A stretch of DNA of 33,426 nucleotides from Nitrospirota bacterium (GCA_016212215.1 JACRGV010000115.1:1-33426), one strand, 5' to 3'; shown: positions 24,118 to 32,901, numbered from the stretch's first letter. The notes: a model not told the origin generated them from the letters alone. Numbers and translations are program-made.

Positions 24118-26495
24118 ATCACCTCAAGTTTCGCATATTTAACCACGAGTGTCTTTAACCCTTCTGAGGGGAATTTTACAGTCACCTTTTCCATCTCTCC
24201 TGCCCCTTCAGAATGTTCAACAACACCCACTCCCCACATTGAGTGGCGAACACGGTCGCCGGATTTAAACCGGCCTTTGGTTCTGTTGTTCATGTTGTGC
24301 CGTACTGGTGCACCCGAATATCCCTCCGGCGGGGTTAGAAAACCCCGCCTATCCATATAGGTATTTAGGATAGGCGGGACATTCTTGTCCCGCCTATTTT
24401 CATCCCCTTTTGTAAGCCCCCGTCTCACGATGGGTTCGTAAGGAGTCTTGTTCTCTGTATAACTATATGATGGATTCTTCCTCTGAAAATCCTGCCCGTA
24501 GGTATAGTTATCTTTATTTGCAATCTCTATCCTGACATTTTTGCTCTTTTTTATCTCACGGAGGAATCTTGATTCCCTTCTCCTCTGCGTCTGACCGAAA
24601 AGATTTCTCTCAGAGGCAGCGGTCATATACAGATGTTCCCTTGCCCTTGTAATTCCCACATAGCAGAGACGCCGCTCTTCCTCCAACTCTTCGACATTAT
24701 CAAACGCTCTGGCATGCGGTAGCGTCCCTTCCTCAAGCCCTGCAATAAAGACAACCGGAAACTCAAGCCCCTTGGCACTGTGGAGCGTCATCAGTGAAAC
24801 CATATTTTTTGCCGCATGGTCAGGTGATTTACCGGGGTCATGATTAAGCTCATCCTCGCTTAACAGGCTTACATCATCCAGATATTTACTGATAGCAGCG
24901 CCGGCCAAATTAGGTTCCTTCTCTTCAAACCTCTTGACTGCCGCGAGCAGTTCCATCACGTTCTCTTCCCTGTCCTCATAATTCTCATCTTTCCTTAAAG
25001 CCTCAATATAACCTGTCAGCTCAAATATCTTTTTCACAAACTCTGAAGGCGAGAGTTCCCTTACAAGCACCCTGAGTTTTTCTACAAGGTCATAAAATTT
25101 TCCAAGTTTCGGTGTGGATGTTAGGACTTGCGAAACACTCCCATACATGGAAGTCCCGTTGCTTATAGAATAATCCTCCAGCATCTTTATCGTTGTCGTC
25201 CCGATACCTCTTGGCGGCACATTTATTATCCTGCGAAGGCTCACATCATCATCCGGTCTTAGAGAGACCCTGATATAAGCCAGAATATCCTTAATCTCTT
25301 TCCTCTCATAGAACCTGATACCGCCGATTATTTTGTATGGGATACCGGATTCCTTCATCACCTCTTCAATCGCCCTTGACTGTGCATTTGTCCTGTAGAG
25401 TATTGCAAACTGTGATGGTGTCTTTCCATGTATTAACAACGTCTTTATCTCCCTCACAATATACTTTGCCTCTTCCCTCTCATCTGCAACCTTGCAAAAT
25501 AATACAGGCTCTCCTGAAGGGTTCTCAGTCCATAATTTCTTATCCCTCCTATCTGAGTTTTCCTCTATTAACGAGCCGGCCACATCAAGGATAGCGCCGG
25601 TAGAGCGGTAATTCTGCTCAAGCCTGATAATCATAGCTGTTGGATAATCATGGTCAAAACTGAGGATATTCTTTAACTCAGCACCTCTGAAGCGGTATAT
25701 ACTCTGGTCATCATCACCTACAACACAGAGGTTCTTATGCTTATCTGCAAGCAATTGTATCAACTTGTACTGCGACGGGTTCGTGTCCTGATACTCGTCC
25801 ACAAGGATATATCTGAATGTCTCCTGATACCTGCTCAACAGCTCAGGATTGTTCTCAAAAAGATTAACGCATTTCATAATAAGGTCATCAAAATCCATTG
25901 CATTATTCTTCTTCAGCTTATCTTCATAAAGGCGGAAAACCTTCAACACCTTATCATCCATACCAAAGCCATGTGACTGCATCGCAAACTGCTGAGGCGT
26001 AATCAGTCTCCCCTTCATATAAGATATCCGGCTCCCGATGGAGTTCACAGAATATTGCTCTTCATTTATATTAAGCTCCTTAACACACTCCTTAATCAGA
26101 CTCAACTGATCACCCTTGTCATAAATATAAAAATCATTCCGGAACCCGATGAGCTGTCCATATCTCCTGAGCAGACGAAGACAGATTGAGTGAAAAGTAC
26201 CGATCCATAAGCTGCCCAAATGACCTCTGACTTCCTGCATCTTACTGTTTACTGCTAACTGCTTACTGCTCACTAATTTTAAAATGCGTTCCTTCATCTC
26301 CTCCGCAGCCTTATTAGTAAAAGTAACCGCCAAGATATTCTCCGGAGAAACCCCGTGATTATAAATCAGATTGGCAATACGATAAATAATAACACGCGTC
26401 TTCCCGCTCCCTGCACCTGCAATAACAAGAAGAGGCCCGTCAATATATTCAACAGCCTTACGCTGGGGTGGGTTAAGATGACTGAGGTCTATCAT
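24114..26495 (-). CDS. UvrD/PcrA-family ATP-dependent DNA helicase
   Basis: SF1A 3'-5' helicase for excision repair, replication restart and removal of RecA or transcription blocks. Motif I is GAGSGKT (27-33); motif Ia is around AVTFTNKAA; motif II reads ILVDEYQDTN; motif III is GDDDQSIYRFRGA; later come LEQNYRS, VSLMTLHSAKGLEF and RRLCYVGITRA. The C-terminal RFKSGDRVRHSMWGVGVV is the Tudor-like PcrA tail. At 793 residues it is longer than most PcrA/UvrD proteins. Two insertions explain this: heptamer-repeat residues near 74-87 and about 50 residues of a dispersed repeat near 686-736. Both keep the frame and fall in linkers. Confidence 0.93.
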   Translation of the reverse strand: MIDLSHLNPPQRKAVEYIDGPLLVIAGAGSGKTRVIIYRIANLIYNHGVSPENILAVTFTNKAAEEMKERILKLVSSKQLAVNSKMQEVRGHLGSLWIGTFHSICLRLLRRYGQLIGFRNDFYIYDKGDQLSLIKECVKELNINEEQYSVNSIGSRISYMKGRLITPQQFAMQSHGFGMDDKVLKVFRLYEDKLKKNNAMDFDDLIMKCVNLFENNPELLSRYQETFRYILVDEYQDTNPSQYKLIQLLADKHKNLCVVGDDDQSIYRFRGAELKNILSFDHDYPTAMIIRLEQNYRSTGAILDVAGSLIEENSDRRDKKLWTENPSGEPVLFCKVADEREEAKYIVREIKTLLIHGKTPSQFAILYRTNAQSRAIEEVMKESGIPYKIIGGIRFYERKEIKDILAYIRVSLRPDDDVSLRRIINVPPRGIGTTTIKMLEDYSISNGTSMYGSVSQVLTSTPKLGKFYDLVEKLRVLVRELSPSEFVKKIFELTGYIEALRKDENYEDREENVMELLAAVKRFEEKEPNLAGAAISKYLDDVSLLSEDELNHDPGKSPDHAAKNMVSLMTLHSAKGLEFPVVFIAGLEEGTLPHARAFDNVEELEEERRLCYVGITRAREHLYMTAASERNLFGQTQRRRESRFLREIKKSKNVRIEIANKDNYTYGQDFQRKNPSYSYTENKTPYEPIVRRGLTKGDENRRDKNVPPILNTYMDRRGFLTPPEGYSGAPVRHNMNNRTKGRFKSGDRVRHSMWGVGVVEHSEGAGEMEKVTVKFPSEGLKTLVVKYAKLEVI
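24287..24440 (-). repeat. Hairpin-module repeat inserted in frame in uvrD, copy B
   Basis: Core 24322-24402 matches copy A (141-218) and copy C (31241-31320), with CGGGG..CCCCG, CCTATCC..GGATAGG and CGGGACA..TGTCCCG hairpins. Similarity extends outward on both sides to the terminus-like GGAGGGATATTCGGGTG. On the minus strand it is read as part of uvrD and gives residues such as RRDKNVPPILNTYMDRRG. Confidence 0.88.
26236..26273 (-). repeat. AGCAGTA heptamer repeat inside uvrD
   Basis: On the minus strand: AGCAGTA, AGCAGTT, AGCAGTA, AACAGTA and a decayed unit, phased every 7 nt. It encodes SSKQLAVNSKM between motif I and motif Ia of the helicase, where homologues usually have a short loop. Confidence 0.75.
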
Positions 26496-26597
26496 GCTGG
26501 GATAGTCTATAACGTAGTGAGTATTTTTTCAAGTAGTGCAAGTAGTGATGGATAAGCCGCCTATTTAATAATTGCTAATGATGGGCAACTTTGCTAC

Positions 26598-26603
26598 TAT
26601 AAT
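26598..26603 (+). promoter_or_regulatory. Possible -10 box for glgB
   Basis: Perfect TATAAT 69 nt before the glgB ATG. The best upstream hexamer is TTGCTA at 26572-26577, 20 bp away, which is wide for a sigma-70 spacer, so the assignment is tentative. Confidence 0.35.
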
Positions 26604-26671
26604 GCCGTAATAAAGGCAGGCAAGGGATATGCAGTGAGAGGCTATTAGGCTGAAGGCTGAAGGGGAAAAAC

Positions 26672-28879
26672 ATGATTACTAAAAATTCCAGCAACAAAGA
26701 CATTGAATACATAATCAGGGCGGAGCATCATGATCCGTTTTCGTATTTGGGTATGCATCCGGTTGAGATTGGCGGGAAGGCATCAGTTGTGGTGAGGGTG
26801 TTTATTCCTGATGTGGATATGGTTAATGTTATTGCGGTTGAGAACGGTACGTCATACAACATGGATAATATCCATCCTGATGGGCTTTATGAGGTGATAA
26901 TAAAAGAGAGGGGAAGTGTCTTTACATACAAGCTAAGAATAACGGAACATACAGGTAACACTTATGAAATACATGACCCTTATTCATTCCTGCCTGTAAT
27001 CAGCAGTTATGACCTTCACCTTTTTGCAGAGGGGAAGAACTATCAGGTTTATGACAGGCTGGGTTCTCATGTAATAACTGTTAATGATATTCAGGGGGTT
27101 TATTTTGCAGTATGGGCGCCGAATGCAAGGCGTGTCAGTGTTGCGGGTGACTTCAATAAATGGGATGGCAGAAGGTACCCGATGCGTGTACTTGGGAGTT
27201 CAGGTGTATGGGAGCTTTTTATACCGGGTTTGACAGAAGGGACTATATACCAATTCGAGATTAAGGGTTCCGACGGCCTTATTATGTTAAAGAGTGACCC
27301 TTATGCCCATTTTTATGAGAAGAGGCCTAATACCGCTGCTATTGTGCATGATATAGATAAATACACTTGGGGTGATGAAGGCTGGATGTCATGGCGGCAT
27401 AACAGTGATGCGCTTCATGCACCGGTCTCTATATATGAAGTCCACCTCGGTTCATGGAAAAAGAGGGCGGAAGATAATAACAGTTTCCTTACATACAGGG
27501 AACTTGCCCATGAACTTGTTGATTATGTAAAAGAGATGGGATTCACGCATATAGAACTCCTTCCAGTTGCAGAGCATCCGTTTGACGGATCATGGGGGTA
27601 TCAGGTAACAGGATATTTTGCACCGACAAGCCGTTTCGGTGTTCCTGAAGATTTCATGTATTTTGTAGACCAGTGCCATCAGAATGGCATAGGGGTTATA
27701 TTAGATTGGGTCCCGGGACATTTTCCAAAGGATGCACACGGCCTTGCATGGTTTGACGGCACTGCCCTTTATGAACACCTTGATTCACGATTGGGTGAGC
27801 ACAAGGAATGGGGGACACTCATCTTTAATTATGGCCGTAATGAGGTGAGGAATTTTCTCCTCTCAAATGCACATTTCTGGTTTGAGAAATATCATATAGA
27901 CGGTATCCGCGTGGATGCAGTGGCGTCAATGCTTTACCTTGACTATTCCAGGAGCGCTGGGGAATGGCTTCCCAATAAATATGGCGGAAGGGAAAACCTT
28001 GAGGCTATCGCCTTTATCAAAGAGCTTAATGAACTTATCTACAAATACTACCCGGGGGCAATGACTATTGCTGAAGAATCAACTGCATGGCCGTCTGTAT
28101 CAAGACCGGTTTATCTGGGCGGGCTTGGATTTGGTTTCAAATGGAATATGGGATGGATGCACGATACGCTTGAATATATCTCAAAAGATTCAATTCACAG
28201 GAAGTATCATCAGGGCAGTCTTACATTTTCCTTGCTATATGCGTTCCATGAAAATTTTATGCTGCCATTCTCACATGATGAGGTGGTGCATGGAAAGAGG
28301 GCAATACTTGATAAGATGCCCGGAGATTTCTGGCAGAGGTTTGCAAACCTCAGGGCATTATACGGATACATGTTCGGGCATCCCGGAAAGAAACTCCTTT
28401 TTATGGGGGGAGAGATAGGTCAGTGGATAGAGTGGAATTTTAATCAAAGTCTGGACTGGCACCTGCTTCAATATGAACCCCATCAGAAATTACAGAGATT
28501 TGTAAGAGACATTAACCATCTGTACCGGAGCGAGCCTTCCATGTATGAGGTGGATTTTGATTATACCGGCTTTGAGTGGATAGACTTTCATGATGCCGAC
28601 AACTGCATACTCTCATTCCTGAGAAGGGGTAAGAACCCTGATGATATTCTTATATTTGTCTGCAATTTTACCCCTGTGCCGAGGGAGTCTTACAGGCTTG
28701 GAGTTCCTAAGCCCGGATTCTACAGGGAGGTACTGAACAGTGACTCTGAGATTTACGGCGGCAGCAACATGGGGAACTCCGGCGGAGTGAATGCAGTATC
28801 ATTATCATGGCAGGGGAGGCCGTATTGCGTGGAGATGACCCTGCCGCCGCTTGCAGTTGTTATTCTGAAACCTTTGTAA
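26672..28879 (+). CDS. glgB: 1,4-alpha-glucan branching enzyme
   Basis: GH13 enzyme that introduces alpha-1,6 branches into glycogen, 735 residues, normal for GlgB. An N-terminal CBM48-type region (about 15-225, including [20 protein letters not shown]) precedes the catalytic barrel. Catalytic residues are visible: nucleophile Asp415 in [11 protein letters not shown], acid/base Glu468 in IAEEST, and Asp536 in FSHDEVVHG; each is about ten residues later than in E. coli GlgB. A C-terminal beta domain closes the protein. The ATG has AGGGG 6 nt upstream, formed by a GGCTGAA heptamer repeat. No other glycogen gene is nearby; the gene is divergent from uvrD. Confidence 0.97.
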   Translation: MITKNSSNKDIEYIIRAEHHDPFSYLGMHPVEIGGKASVVVRVFIPDVDMVNVIAVENGTSYNMDNIHPDGLYEVIIKERGSVFTYKLRITEHTGNTYEIHDPYSFLPVISSYDLHLFAEGKNYQVYDRLGSHVITVNDIQGVYFAVWAPNARRVSVAGDFNKWDGRRYPMRVLGSSGVWELFIPGLTEGTIYQFEIKGSDGLIMLKSDPYAHFYEKRPNTAAIVHDIDKYTWGDEGWMSWRHNSDALHAPVSIYEVHLGSWKKRAEDNNSFLTYRELAHELVDYVKEMGFTHIELLPVAEHPFDGSWGYQVTGYFAPTSRFGVPEDFMYFVDQCHQNGIGVILDWVPGHFPKDAHGLAWFDGTALYEHLDSRLGEHKEWGTLIFNYGRNEVRNFLLSNAHFWFEKYHIDGIRVDAVASMLYLDYSRSAGEWLPNKYGGRENLEAIAFIKELNELIYKYYPGAMTIAEESTAWPSVSRPVYLGGLGFGFKWNMGWMHDTLEYISKDSIHRKYHQGSLTFSLLYAFHENFMLPFSHDEVVHGKRAILDKMPGDFWQRFANLRALYGYMFGHPGKKLLFMGGEIGQWIEWNFNQSLDWHLLQYEPHQKLQRFVRDINHLYRSEPSMYEVDFDYTGFEWIDFHDADNCILSFLRRGKNPDDILIFVCNFTPVPRESYRLGVPKPGFYREVLNSDSEIYGGSNMGNSGGVNAVSLSWQGRPYCVEMTLPPLAVVILKPL

Positions 28880-29112
28880 TAACAGACTTTGCCACCTCTT
28901 TTGATAAGTTAGGGATTCGCGGAGAGGCCCCTCAGGGCATCGGAGGCCTGAATAATCACGATATCTTCCTCCAATCCATGCTCTCCTCAAACCTCGCCGA
29001 CAGCCTCAACTTTGAAACCGGCGTTGACATGTTCTTCGGAAACGATGACGGCTTCTTAGGGAGATTTGAAAATAACCAGCGGGTGTTTGTGAGGATGAGG
29101 TATGTTTTCTAA
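28880..29112 (+). pseudogene. C-terminal remnant of an outer-membrane barrel protein
   Basis: Immediately after glgB, a plus-strand frame without a start encodes a tail ending LGRFENNQRVFVRMRYVF. A final strand with alternating hydrophobics and a terminal Phe is the usual assembly signal of outer-membrane beta-barrels, and the text resembles the last strands of large porin-like families (DUF1302 or alginate-export type). The upstream part is missing, apparently lost when glgB came to lie here. It overlaps the end of the convergent HEPN gene by 4 bp. Confidence 0.6.
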
Positions 29113-29531
29113 ACTATCCACTCACTTTTCAAACGTGTAATTGCATGTTCCACATTGGCAATGAACTCTCTGGCCTTGTTTAAGGAATCTTCAGCCTCTT
29201 CAACCGTTGTTTCTGAAAAATCTCCATAATCCACATCTGTTCTGCGTGCCAGAAGAATTCTGAAGCTATCTATAATATTTTTAGGCAGGTAATCTTCCTT
29301 TACAAAATGTAATGACAGCATGGTCTTTGCCCCATCATGGGTAGCCGCATCTATTCCTTTTAGAATCAGTAAAGACCGTGAAGCAGACAAGATAGCATAA
29401 TAAGACCTGTTAATGGTTAAACCATATTTTCCTTGTTTGAAGGTATCTTCAGCATCCTTCAAATTAATGTGTGCCTTTTCAATCCGTATGCTTGAAAGAT
29501 TAATCTTTTCATCAAGAGTTAACGCCATCAT
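29109..29531 (-). CDS. HEPN-domain protein of the second MNT/HEPN pair
   Basis: A 140-residue helical HEPN protein: AHINLKDAEDTFKQGKYGLT and SYYAILSASRSLLILKGID form the first helices, and LLARRTDVDYGDFSETT the last. The motif is R-x3-D-Y, again without the histidine of RNase-type HepT proteins. Its start overlaps the nucleotidyltransferase stop by 4 bp; a second ATG directly follows the first (29528) and has better spacing from AGAGGA. It is only distantly similar to the HEPN protein at 13076-13546, so the two pairs are separate acquisitions rather than a recent duplication. Confidence 0.85.
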   Translation of the reverse strand: MMALTLDEKINLSSIRIEKAHINLKDAEDTFKQGKYGLTINRSYYAILSASRSLLILKGIDAATHDGAKTMLSLHFVKEDYLPKNIIDSFRILLARRTDVDYGDFSETTVEEAEDSLNKAREFIANVEHAITRLKSEWIV

Positions 29532-29872
29532 GTCCTCTTTCTGTAAATTATAACCCCTTCTTCTTCAATTGCACGTGCAAAGCCGGTACGATATAACCTT
29601 TCATTATCAAGCACTTTCCAGTCTTTTATTACCGGTGCAAAGGGGATTCCTGTCTGGTCTTCTTTTGTTCCGAAATATTTTATAATTGCAGTCTCTGTCT
29701 TAATATCCTTATCCTTGACAATAACCAATACATCAAAATCAGACTCTCCTTTATAGTCACCTCTTACACGGGAGCCAAAAACGACTATCTCCTCTACTCT
29801 TTCTGCAAACAAAGGAGATGCTTCTATCTCCTCAGCAATATTGTCAAGCACTTTTCTCTCTTTTAAAAACAT
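29528..29872 (-). CDS. MNT-type nucleotidyltransferase of the second pair
   Basis: A 114-residue minimal nucleotidyltransferase with VVFGSRVRGDYKGESDFDVL, the GS-x10-DxD core at about residues 31-47, and a third acidic strand later. Metal-binding residues are intact. It is translationally coupled to the HEPN gene through an ATGA overlap. Related antitoxins silence their HEPN toxin by adding AMP to a tyrosine; here the HEPN has Asp-Tyr in that position, so Tyr modification remains possible. It is transcribed on its own strand, away from the EndoQ-like gene upstream. Confidence 0.87.
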   Translation of the reverse strand: MFLKERKVLDNIAEEIEASPLFAERVEEIVVFGSRVRGDYKGESDFDVLVIVKDKDIKTETAIIKYFGTKEDQTGIPFAPVIKDWKVLDNERLYRTGFARAIEEEGVIIYRKRT

Positions 29873-29987
29873 ATTTTCCTTTTTTAGAAGTCATCTTAAC
29901 AATAATAAATAAACGCGTCAACGTTGAGAAATTCCCTGAGGCATGGGTGACCCTGCTACTAACTGTCTTCAGCCTATTTACCTGTTA

Positions 29988-31232
29988 TTATTCAAAGATA
30001 CTTATCGTCCCGTACTCCCCGTCATATCCCGGTGCTATCTTAACCTTTCCATCTCTTACCCTTGCGATTCCTTCGGCAATCATGGGGGTACTGACATCTT
30101 CTATCTCTTTTACAGGGATGTCCTGAAGTATGGAAAGTTCATTGCCGAGGGCGGAAATTAATTTATTATACATGGCCGCTACTTTTTTTGTATTAACACC
30201 GGCATCATATACCTCTGCGATTATCTCCTGAAGAGGGATGAGCCTCCTGAACGGTATGGCCCCTTCCGGCATGTCACCCTCTTTCCTGTCTGCAAGGTCA
30301 TCTACCCGATGCATTACACCTACTGTAACTCTGCCGCCGCATTTGAGGCATAATCCGTTGTTCTGTTTTGTTTCTGAAGGTGTCATCCTCTGCTTGCAAT
30401 CCCTGTGGCCGTCAAGATGATATTTTCCTTCCTCAGGAAAGTATTCTATTGTGCCGATAAATCTTGATTTATCTTTTGTCTTTATTGCCTCATAGATTGC
30501 GTTATACGAGAGTTCTGTATTGAATATGTTTGCCTCTCTCGCGAGTTTAGAGGGTGAGTGTGCGTCAGAGTTTGATATAAAGGCAACTCGGTCAAGCCCT
30601 GACAACCTCCAGTTCATAAGCGGGTCAGAGGAAAGCCCTGTCTCAATCGCATAGATATGAGGTGTCAGCTCTTCAAAACACTCTTCAAGAGAGTTGAATC
30701 CGGAGTTTGAGCCGAGCACAGCAAAATGCGGTGTCCATGCATGTGCAGGGACAAACAGGACATCAGGAGAGGATTGAAGTGTCAGATTCAAAAGCACCTT
30801 GCTGTCAAGTCCAAGTATGGGCCTCCCGTCCGACTTCAGATTTCCTATTTTTGAAAGTACAGTGTTAATTTTCTCTGCTGCATTAAATGAAGGTACTATA
30901 AGGAGATTATGAACCTTGCGGGTGCGGCCGTTCTTACTGTATATACAGCTAATCTCTGCTGAGAGGATAAACCTTACATCACTGCGGCAGATCGAAGGCA
31001 CATTGTTATCGCCTGCGGTTTTAAATTCCGGTTTGAGTTTAAACAGCCCTTGTTCAGCAGGCTCCAGTTTTTTCTGTATATTTGCAAACCACGCAGGATG
31101 CGTAAAGTCTCCTGTACCGATTACAGAGATACCCTTTATCTGTGCATACCTGTTAAGCGTCTCAATCTCCATATCCGGACTCGTCGCCCTTGAGTATGGT
31201 GAGTGAATGTGAAAGTCAGCTTTAAATTTCAT
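29988..31232 (-). CDS. Endonuclease Q-like PHP-domain protein
   Basis: A 414-residue PHP phosphoesterase-type protein of the TIGR00375/EndoQ group. Metal-site motifs include DFHIHSPYSRATS at the N-terminus, GTGDFTHPAW, the VPAHAWTP region and ISNSDAHSPSKLARE. A zinc-binding segment (CLKCGGRVTVGVMHRVDDLA) follows near residue 290, as in archaeal EndoQ. EndoQ enzymes cut 5' of deaminated bases such as uracil and hypoxanthine and start alternative excision repair; in bacteria the family is patchy. The ATG at 31232 sits at the end of repeat copy C, which provides a GGGGGA ribosome binding site. Confidence 0.87.
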   Translation of the reverse strand: MKFKADFHIHSPYSRATSPDMEIETLNRYAQIKGISVIGTGDFTHPAWFANIQKKLEPAEQGLFKLKPEFKTAGDNNVPSICRSDVRFILSAEISCIYSKNGRTRKVHNLLIVPSFNAAEKINTVLSKIGNLKSDGRPILGLDSKVLLNLTLQSSPDVLFVPAHAWTPHFAVLGSNSGFNSLEECFEELTPHIYAIETGLSSDPLMNWRLSGLDRVAFISNSDAHSPSKLAREANIFNTELSYNAIYEAIKTKDKSRFIGTIEYFPEEGKYHLDGHRDCKQRMTPSETKQNNGLCLKCGGRVTVGVMHRVDDLADRKEGDMPEGAIPFRRLIPLQEIIAEVYDAGVNTKKVAAMYNKLISALGNELSILQDIPVKEIEDVSTPMIAEGIARVRDGKVKIAPGYDGEYGTISIFE

Positions 31233-31320
31233 ACAAAATCCCCCGGCGGGGTTGGAAAACCCCGCCTATCCACACATAGATTGAGGATAGGAGGGACATT
31301 CTTGTCCCGCTGATTTTTAT
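31233..31320 (-). repeat. Hairpin-module repeat, copy C, abutting the EndoQ-like start
   Basis: The same triple-hairpin core as copies A and B (31241-31320). On the minus strand it ends GGGGGATTTTGTATGAA, so the terminus is continuous with the ATG of the EndoQ-like gene. Confidence 0.88.
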
Positions 31321-31360
31321 GGCTCTGGTACATGAAGGTACATAATCGTCTCAAAATTTC

Positions 31361-31390
31361 TTGCACTTCGTAATTAAGACGTGCTATTAT
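31361..31390 (+). promoter_or_regulatory. Promoter of the tRNA-Val gene
   Basis: TTGCAC (31361-31366), 18-bp spacer, TATTAT (31385-31390), about 30 nt before the tRNA: a good sigma-70 type promoter. The -10 box lies within the palindrome CGTGCTATTATAGCACG (31380-31396), which could be an operator or a hairpin. Confidence 0.65.
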
Positions 31391-31419
31391 AGCACGACTT
31401 TTCAATAATAGGTCAAATA

Positions 31420-31495
31420 TAGGCGCGTAGCTCAGGGGGAGAGCGCTTCCTTGACACGGAAGAGGTCGGCGGTTCGAGACCGCCCGTGCCTACCA
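31420..31495 (+). tRNA. tRNA-Val (anticodon GAC), CCA encoded
   Basis: A cloverleaf of 76 nt including CCA. The acceptor pairs TAGGCGC with GTGCCTA (one G-U). The D-stem is GCTC/GAGC, the anticodon stem CTTCC/GGAAG with loop TTGACAC giving GAC, and the T-arm GGCGG-TTCGAGA-CCGCC. It reads GUC (and GUU by wobble) valine codons. A tyrosine integrase gene lies 31 bp beyond its 3' end on the opposite strand, so the 3' half of the tRNA is the probable attachment site of the element to the right. Confidence 0.95.
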
Positions 31496-31526
31496 TTAAA
31501 ATCAATGGGTTACGTAGGTTCTCTTT

Positions 31527-32588
31527 TTAATCACTCCCTGAATTGTATAGTTTTTGTATAGTTGACCTTGAAGTCAGTGTCAAATCTAAGATATTTACTG
31601 CCTTATTTATATGAGATTGTGCAAGATGAGAATATCTTAATGTCATGGTTAGGCTTTTGTGTCCCATTAATTTTGATACTGTAGTCAAATCAACCCCTGA
31701 CATTACAAGGTGACTTGCAAAGGTATGTCGCAGATCATGGAATCTAAAATCTTTTATTCCTGCCTTCTTACAGGCACTTGCAAAAGACCTCTTAACTTCC
31801 TTGTATGGCTTACCTGTAATATTGTCATGGAATACATAAGCAACATCTAAACGCCTTGTTATACCATGTAGAACATTTTTCAGGGTATCATTGAGGGGAA
31901 CTTCTCTTCTTTCTCCGTTCTTGGTCACATCCAACATGATGAATCCATGCTTGATATCTACATTATCCCATTTCAGAGATAATATTTCTCCTTTCCTCAT
32001 GCCGGTATTAACTGCAATAATAATAATAGGCTTTAGCCGTTCATCGCAAGAATCTATTAACAATCTACATTCTTCTACTGTCAAAAAGCGGATCCGCTTG
32101 CCCTCACCTTTCAGGTTTTCAACCTTATGTACCCTCTTTGACGTTTCCAGTTCTATCATTTCCCACTCTATGGCCTTTGAGAACATGGCCTTTAACACAT
32201 TGAGTATCTTATTGACGCTTGCCGGTTTCAACCCCCTTACCATTAAATCAGTCTGAAGCTGCTCCACGATCAGGGTATTGAACCGCCGTAATGGTAGACT
32301 CCCGAAGACCTGCTTTAATTCCCCTATGATATAACCCTTAGTTCTTGCTGATTTTTGCCGCCCTGTCATCCATTCAATATATTTGTCTGCCAATTCCATA
32401 AAGGAATAATTGGCAATCCTTTTTGTCTCCGGCTGTATACCATCCTGCACAGACTTCTTTCTCTCTGTCAATAGGTTTACTGCATCCTTGAAGTTAGTCC
32501 CGCCGGTAGATTCATAACGTGTTCTGCCGTCTATACCTGCATACCGTATCCAGTAAATAGCACCCCTTTTATAAACTCCTCTTGTCAT
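31527..32588 (-). CDS. Tyrosine recombinase (phage-type integrase)
   Basis: Site-specific recombinase of 353 residues. The N-terminal arm-binding segment (about 1-60, GAIYWIRYAGIDGRTRYEST) and a SAM-like core-binding domain (about 62-155) precede the catalytic domain. Its catalytic residues are visible: Arg198 (TGMRKGE), Lys223 (VTKNG), His284 and Arg287 (HDLRHTF), His310 (MGHKS) and Tyr319 (LRYSHL). It points toward tRNA-Val, the usual arrangement for elements integrated in a tRNA 3' end. The last codons lie in a 23-bp sequence repeated in inverted form at 32878-32901. The adjacent Xis-like gene supports an excisable element. Confidence 0.95.
   Translation of the reverse strand: MTRGVYKRGAIYWIRYAGIDGRTRYESTGGTNFKDAVNLLTERKKSVQDGIQPETKRIANYSFMELADKYIEWMTGRQKSARTKGYIIGELKQVFGSLPLRRFNTLIVEQLQTDLMVRGLKPASVNKILNVLKAMFSKAIEWEMIELETSKRVHKVENLKGEGKRIRFLTVEECRLLIDSCDERLKPIIIIAVNTGMRKGEILSLKWDNVDIKHGFIMLDVTKNGERREVPLNDTLKNVLHGITRRLDVAYVFHDNITGKPYKEVKRSFASACKKAGIKDFRFHDLRHTFASHLVMSGVDLTTVSKLMGHKSLTMTLRYSHLAQSHINKAVNILDLTLTSRSTIQKLYNSGSD
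31542..31564 (-). repeat. Inverted partner of 32878-32901, at the integrase 3' end
   Basis: Read on the minus strand: CAACTATACAA then AACTATACAAT, near-identical to 32878-32901 apart from the central bases. Each contains two ACTATACAA units. It is a possible integrase arm-type site. Confidence 0.6.
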
Positions 32589-32641
32589 ACCTTACCCTTT
32601 TTCCCTGAAAAATATATATAGAGACGTATACCTTAAAATTT

Positions 32642-32668
32642 CAGTTACATCAGTTACATCAGTTACAG
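32642..32668 (+). repeat. Three 9-bp iterons (CAGTTACAT/G)
   Basis: Contiguous CAGTTACAT, CAGTTACAT, CAGTTACAG. Further single copies of the motif at 32748-32755 and, inverted, at 32714-32720 suggest one protein binds them all. Confidence 0.75.
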
Positions 32669-32877
32669 AAATGTAAAAACCTTTATTTATCAATAGGTTG
32701 ATGTTACCGATTTTGTAACTAATGCTAAATATTTCAGCTACAATTTCAGTTACAAAAGAGATAATATGTTGTCTCTTATCAAATTTCATCCTGAATTGCA
32801 GAGATTTTGCACCCTTAATAATGCTACAAAACTTGAATCCTACCCCTCTTCGCTATCGCAAAAAGAGTGCCATACAC

Positions 32878-32901
32878 CAACTATACAATTTACTATACAA
32901 T
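32878..32901 (+). repeat. Doubled ACTATACAA element
   Basis: CAACTATACAATTT followed by ACTATACAAT: two near-identical half units. Its inverted counterpart overlaps the end of the integrase gene (31542-31564), so the pair brackets the integrase. Confidence 0.6.

Noticed and set aside
32592-32789. 65-codon minus-strand frame
   Set aside because: Its middle is encoded by the CAGTTACAT iterons and it has no convincing ribosome binding site; treated as control region.
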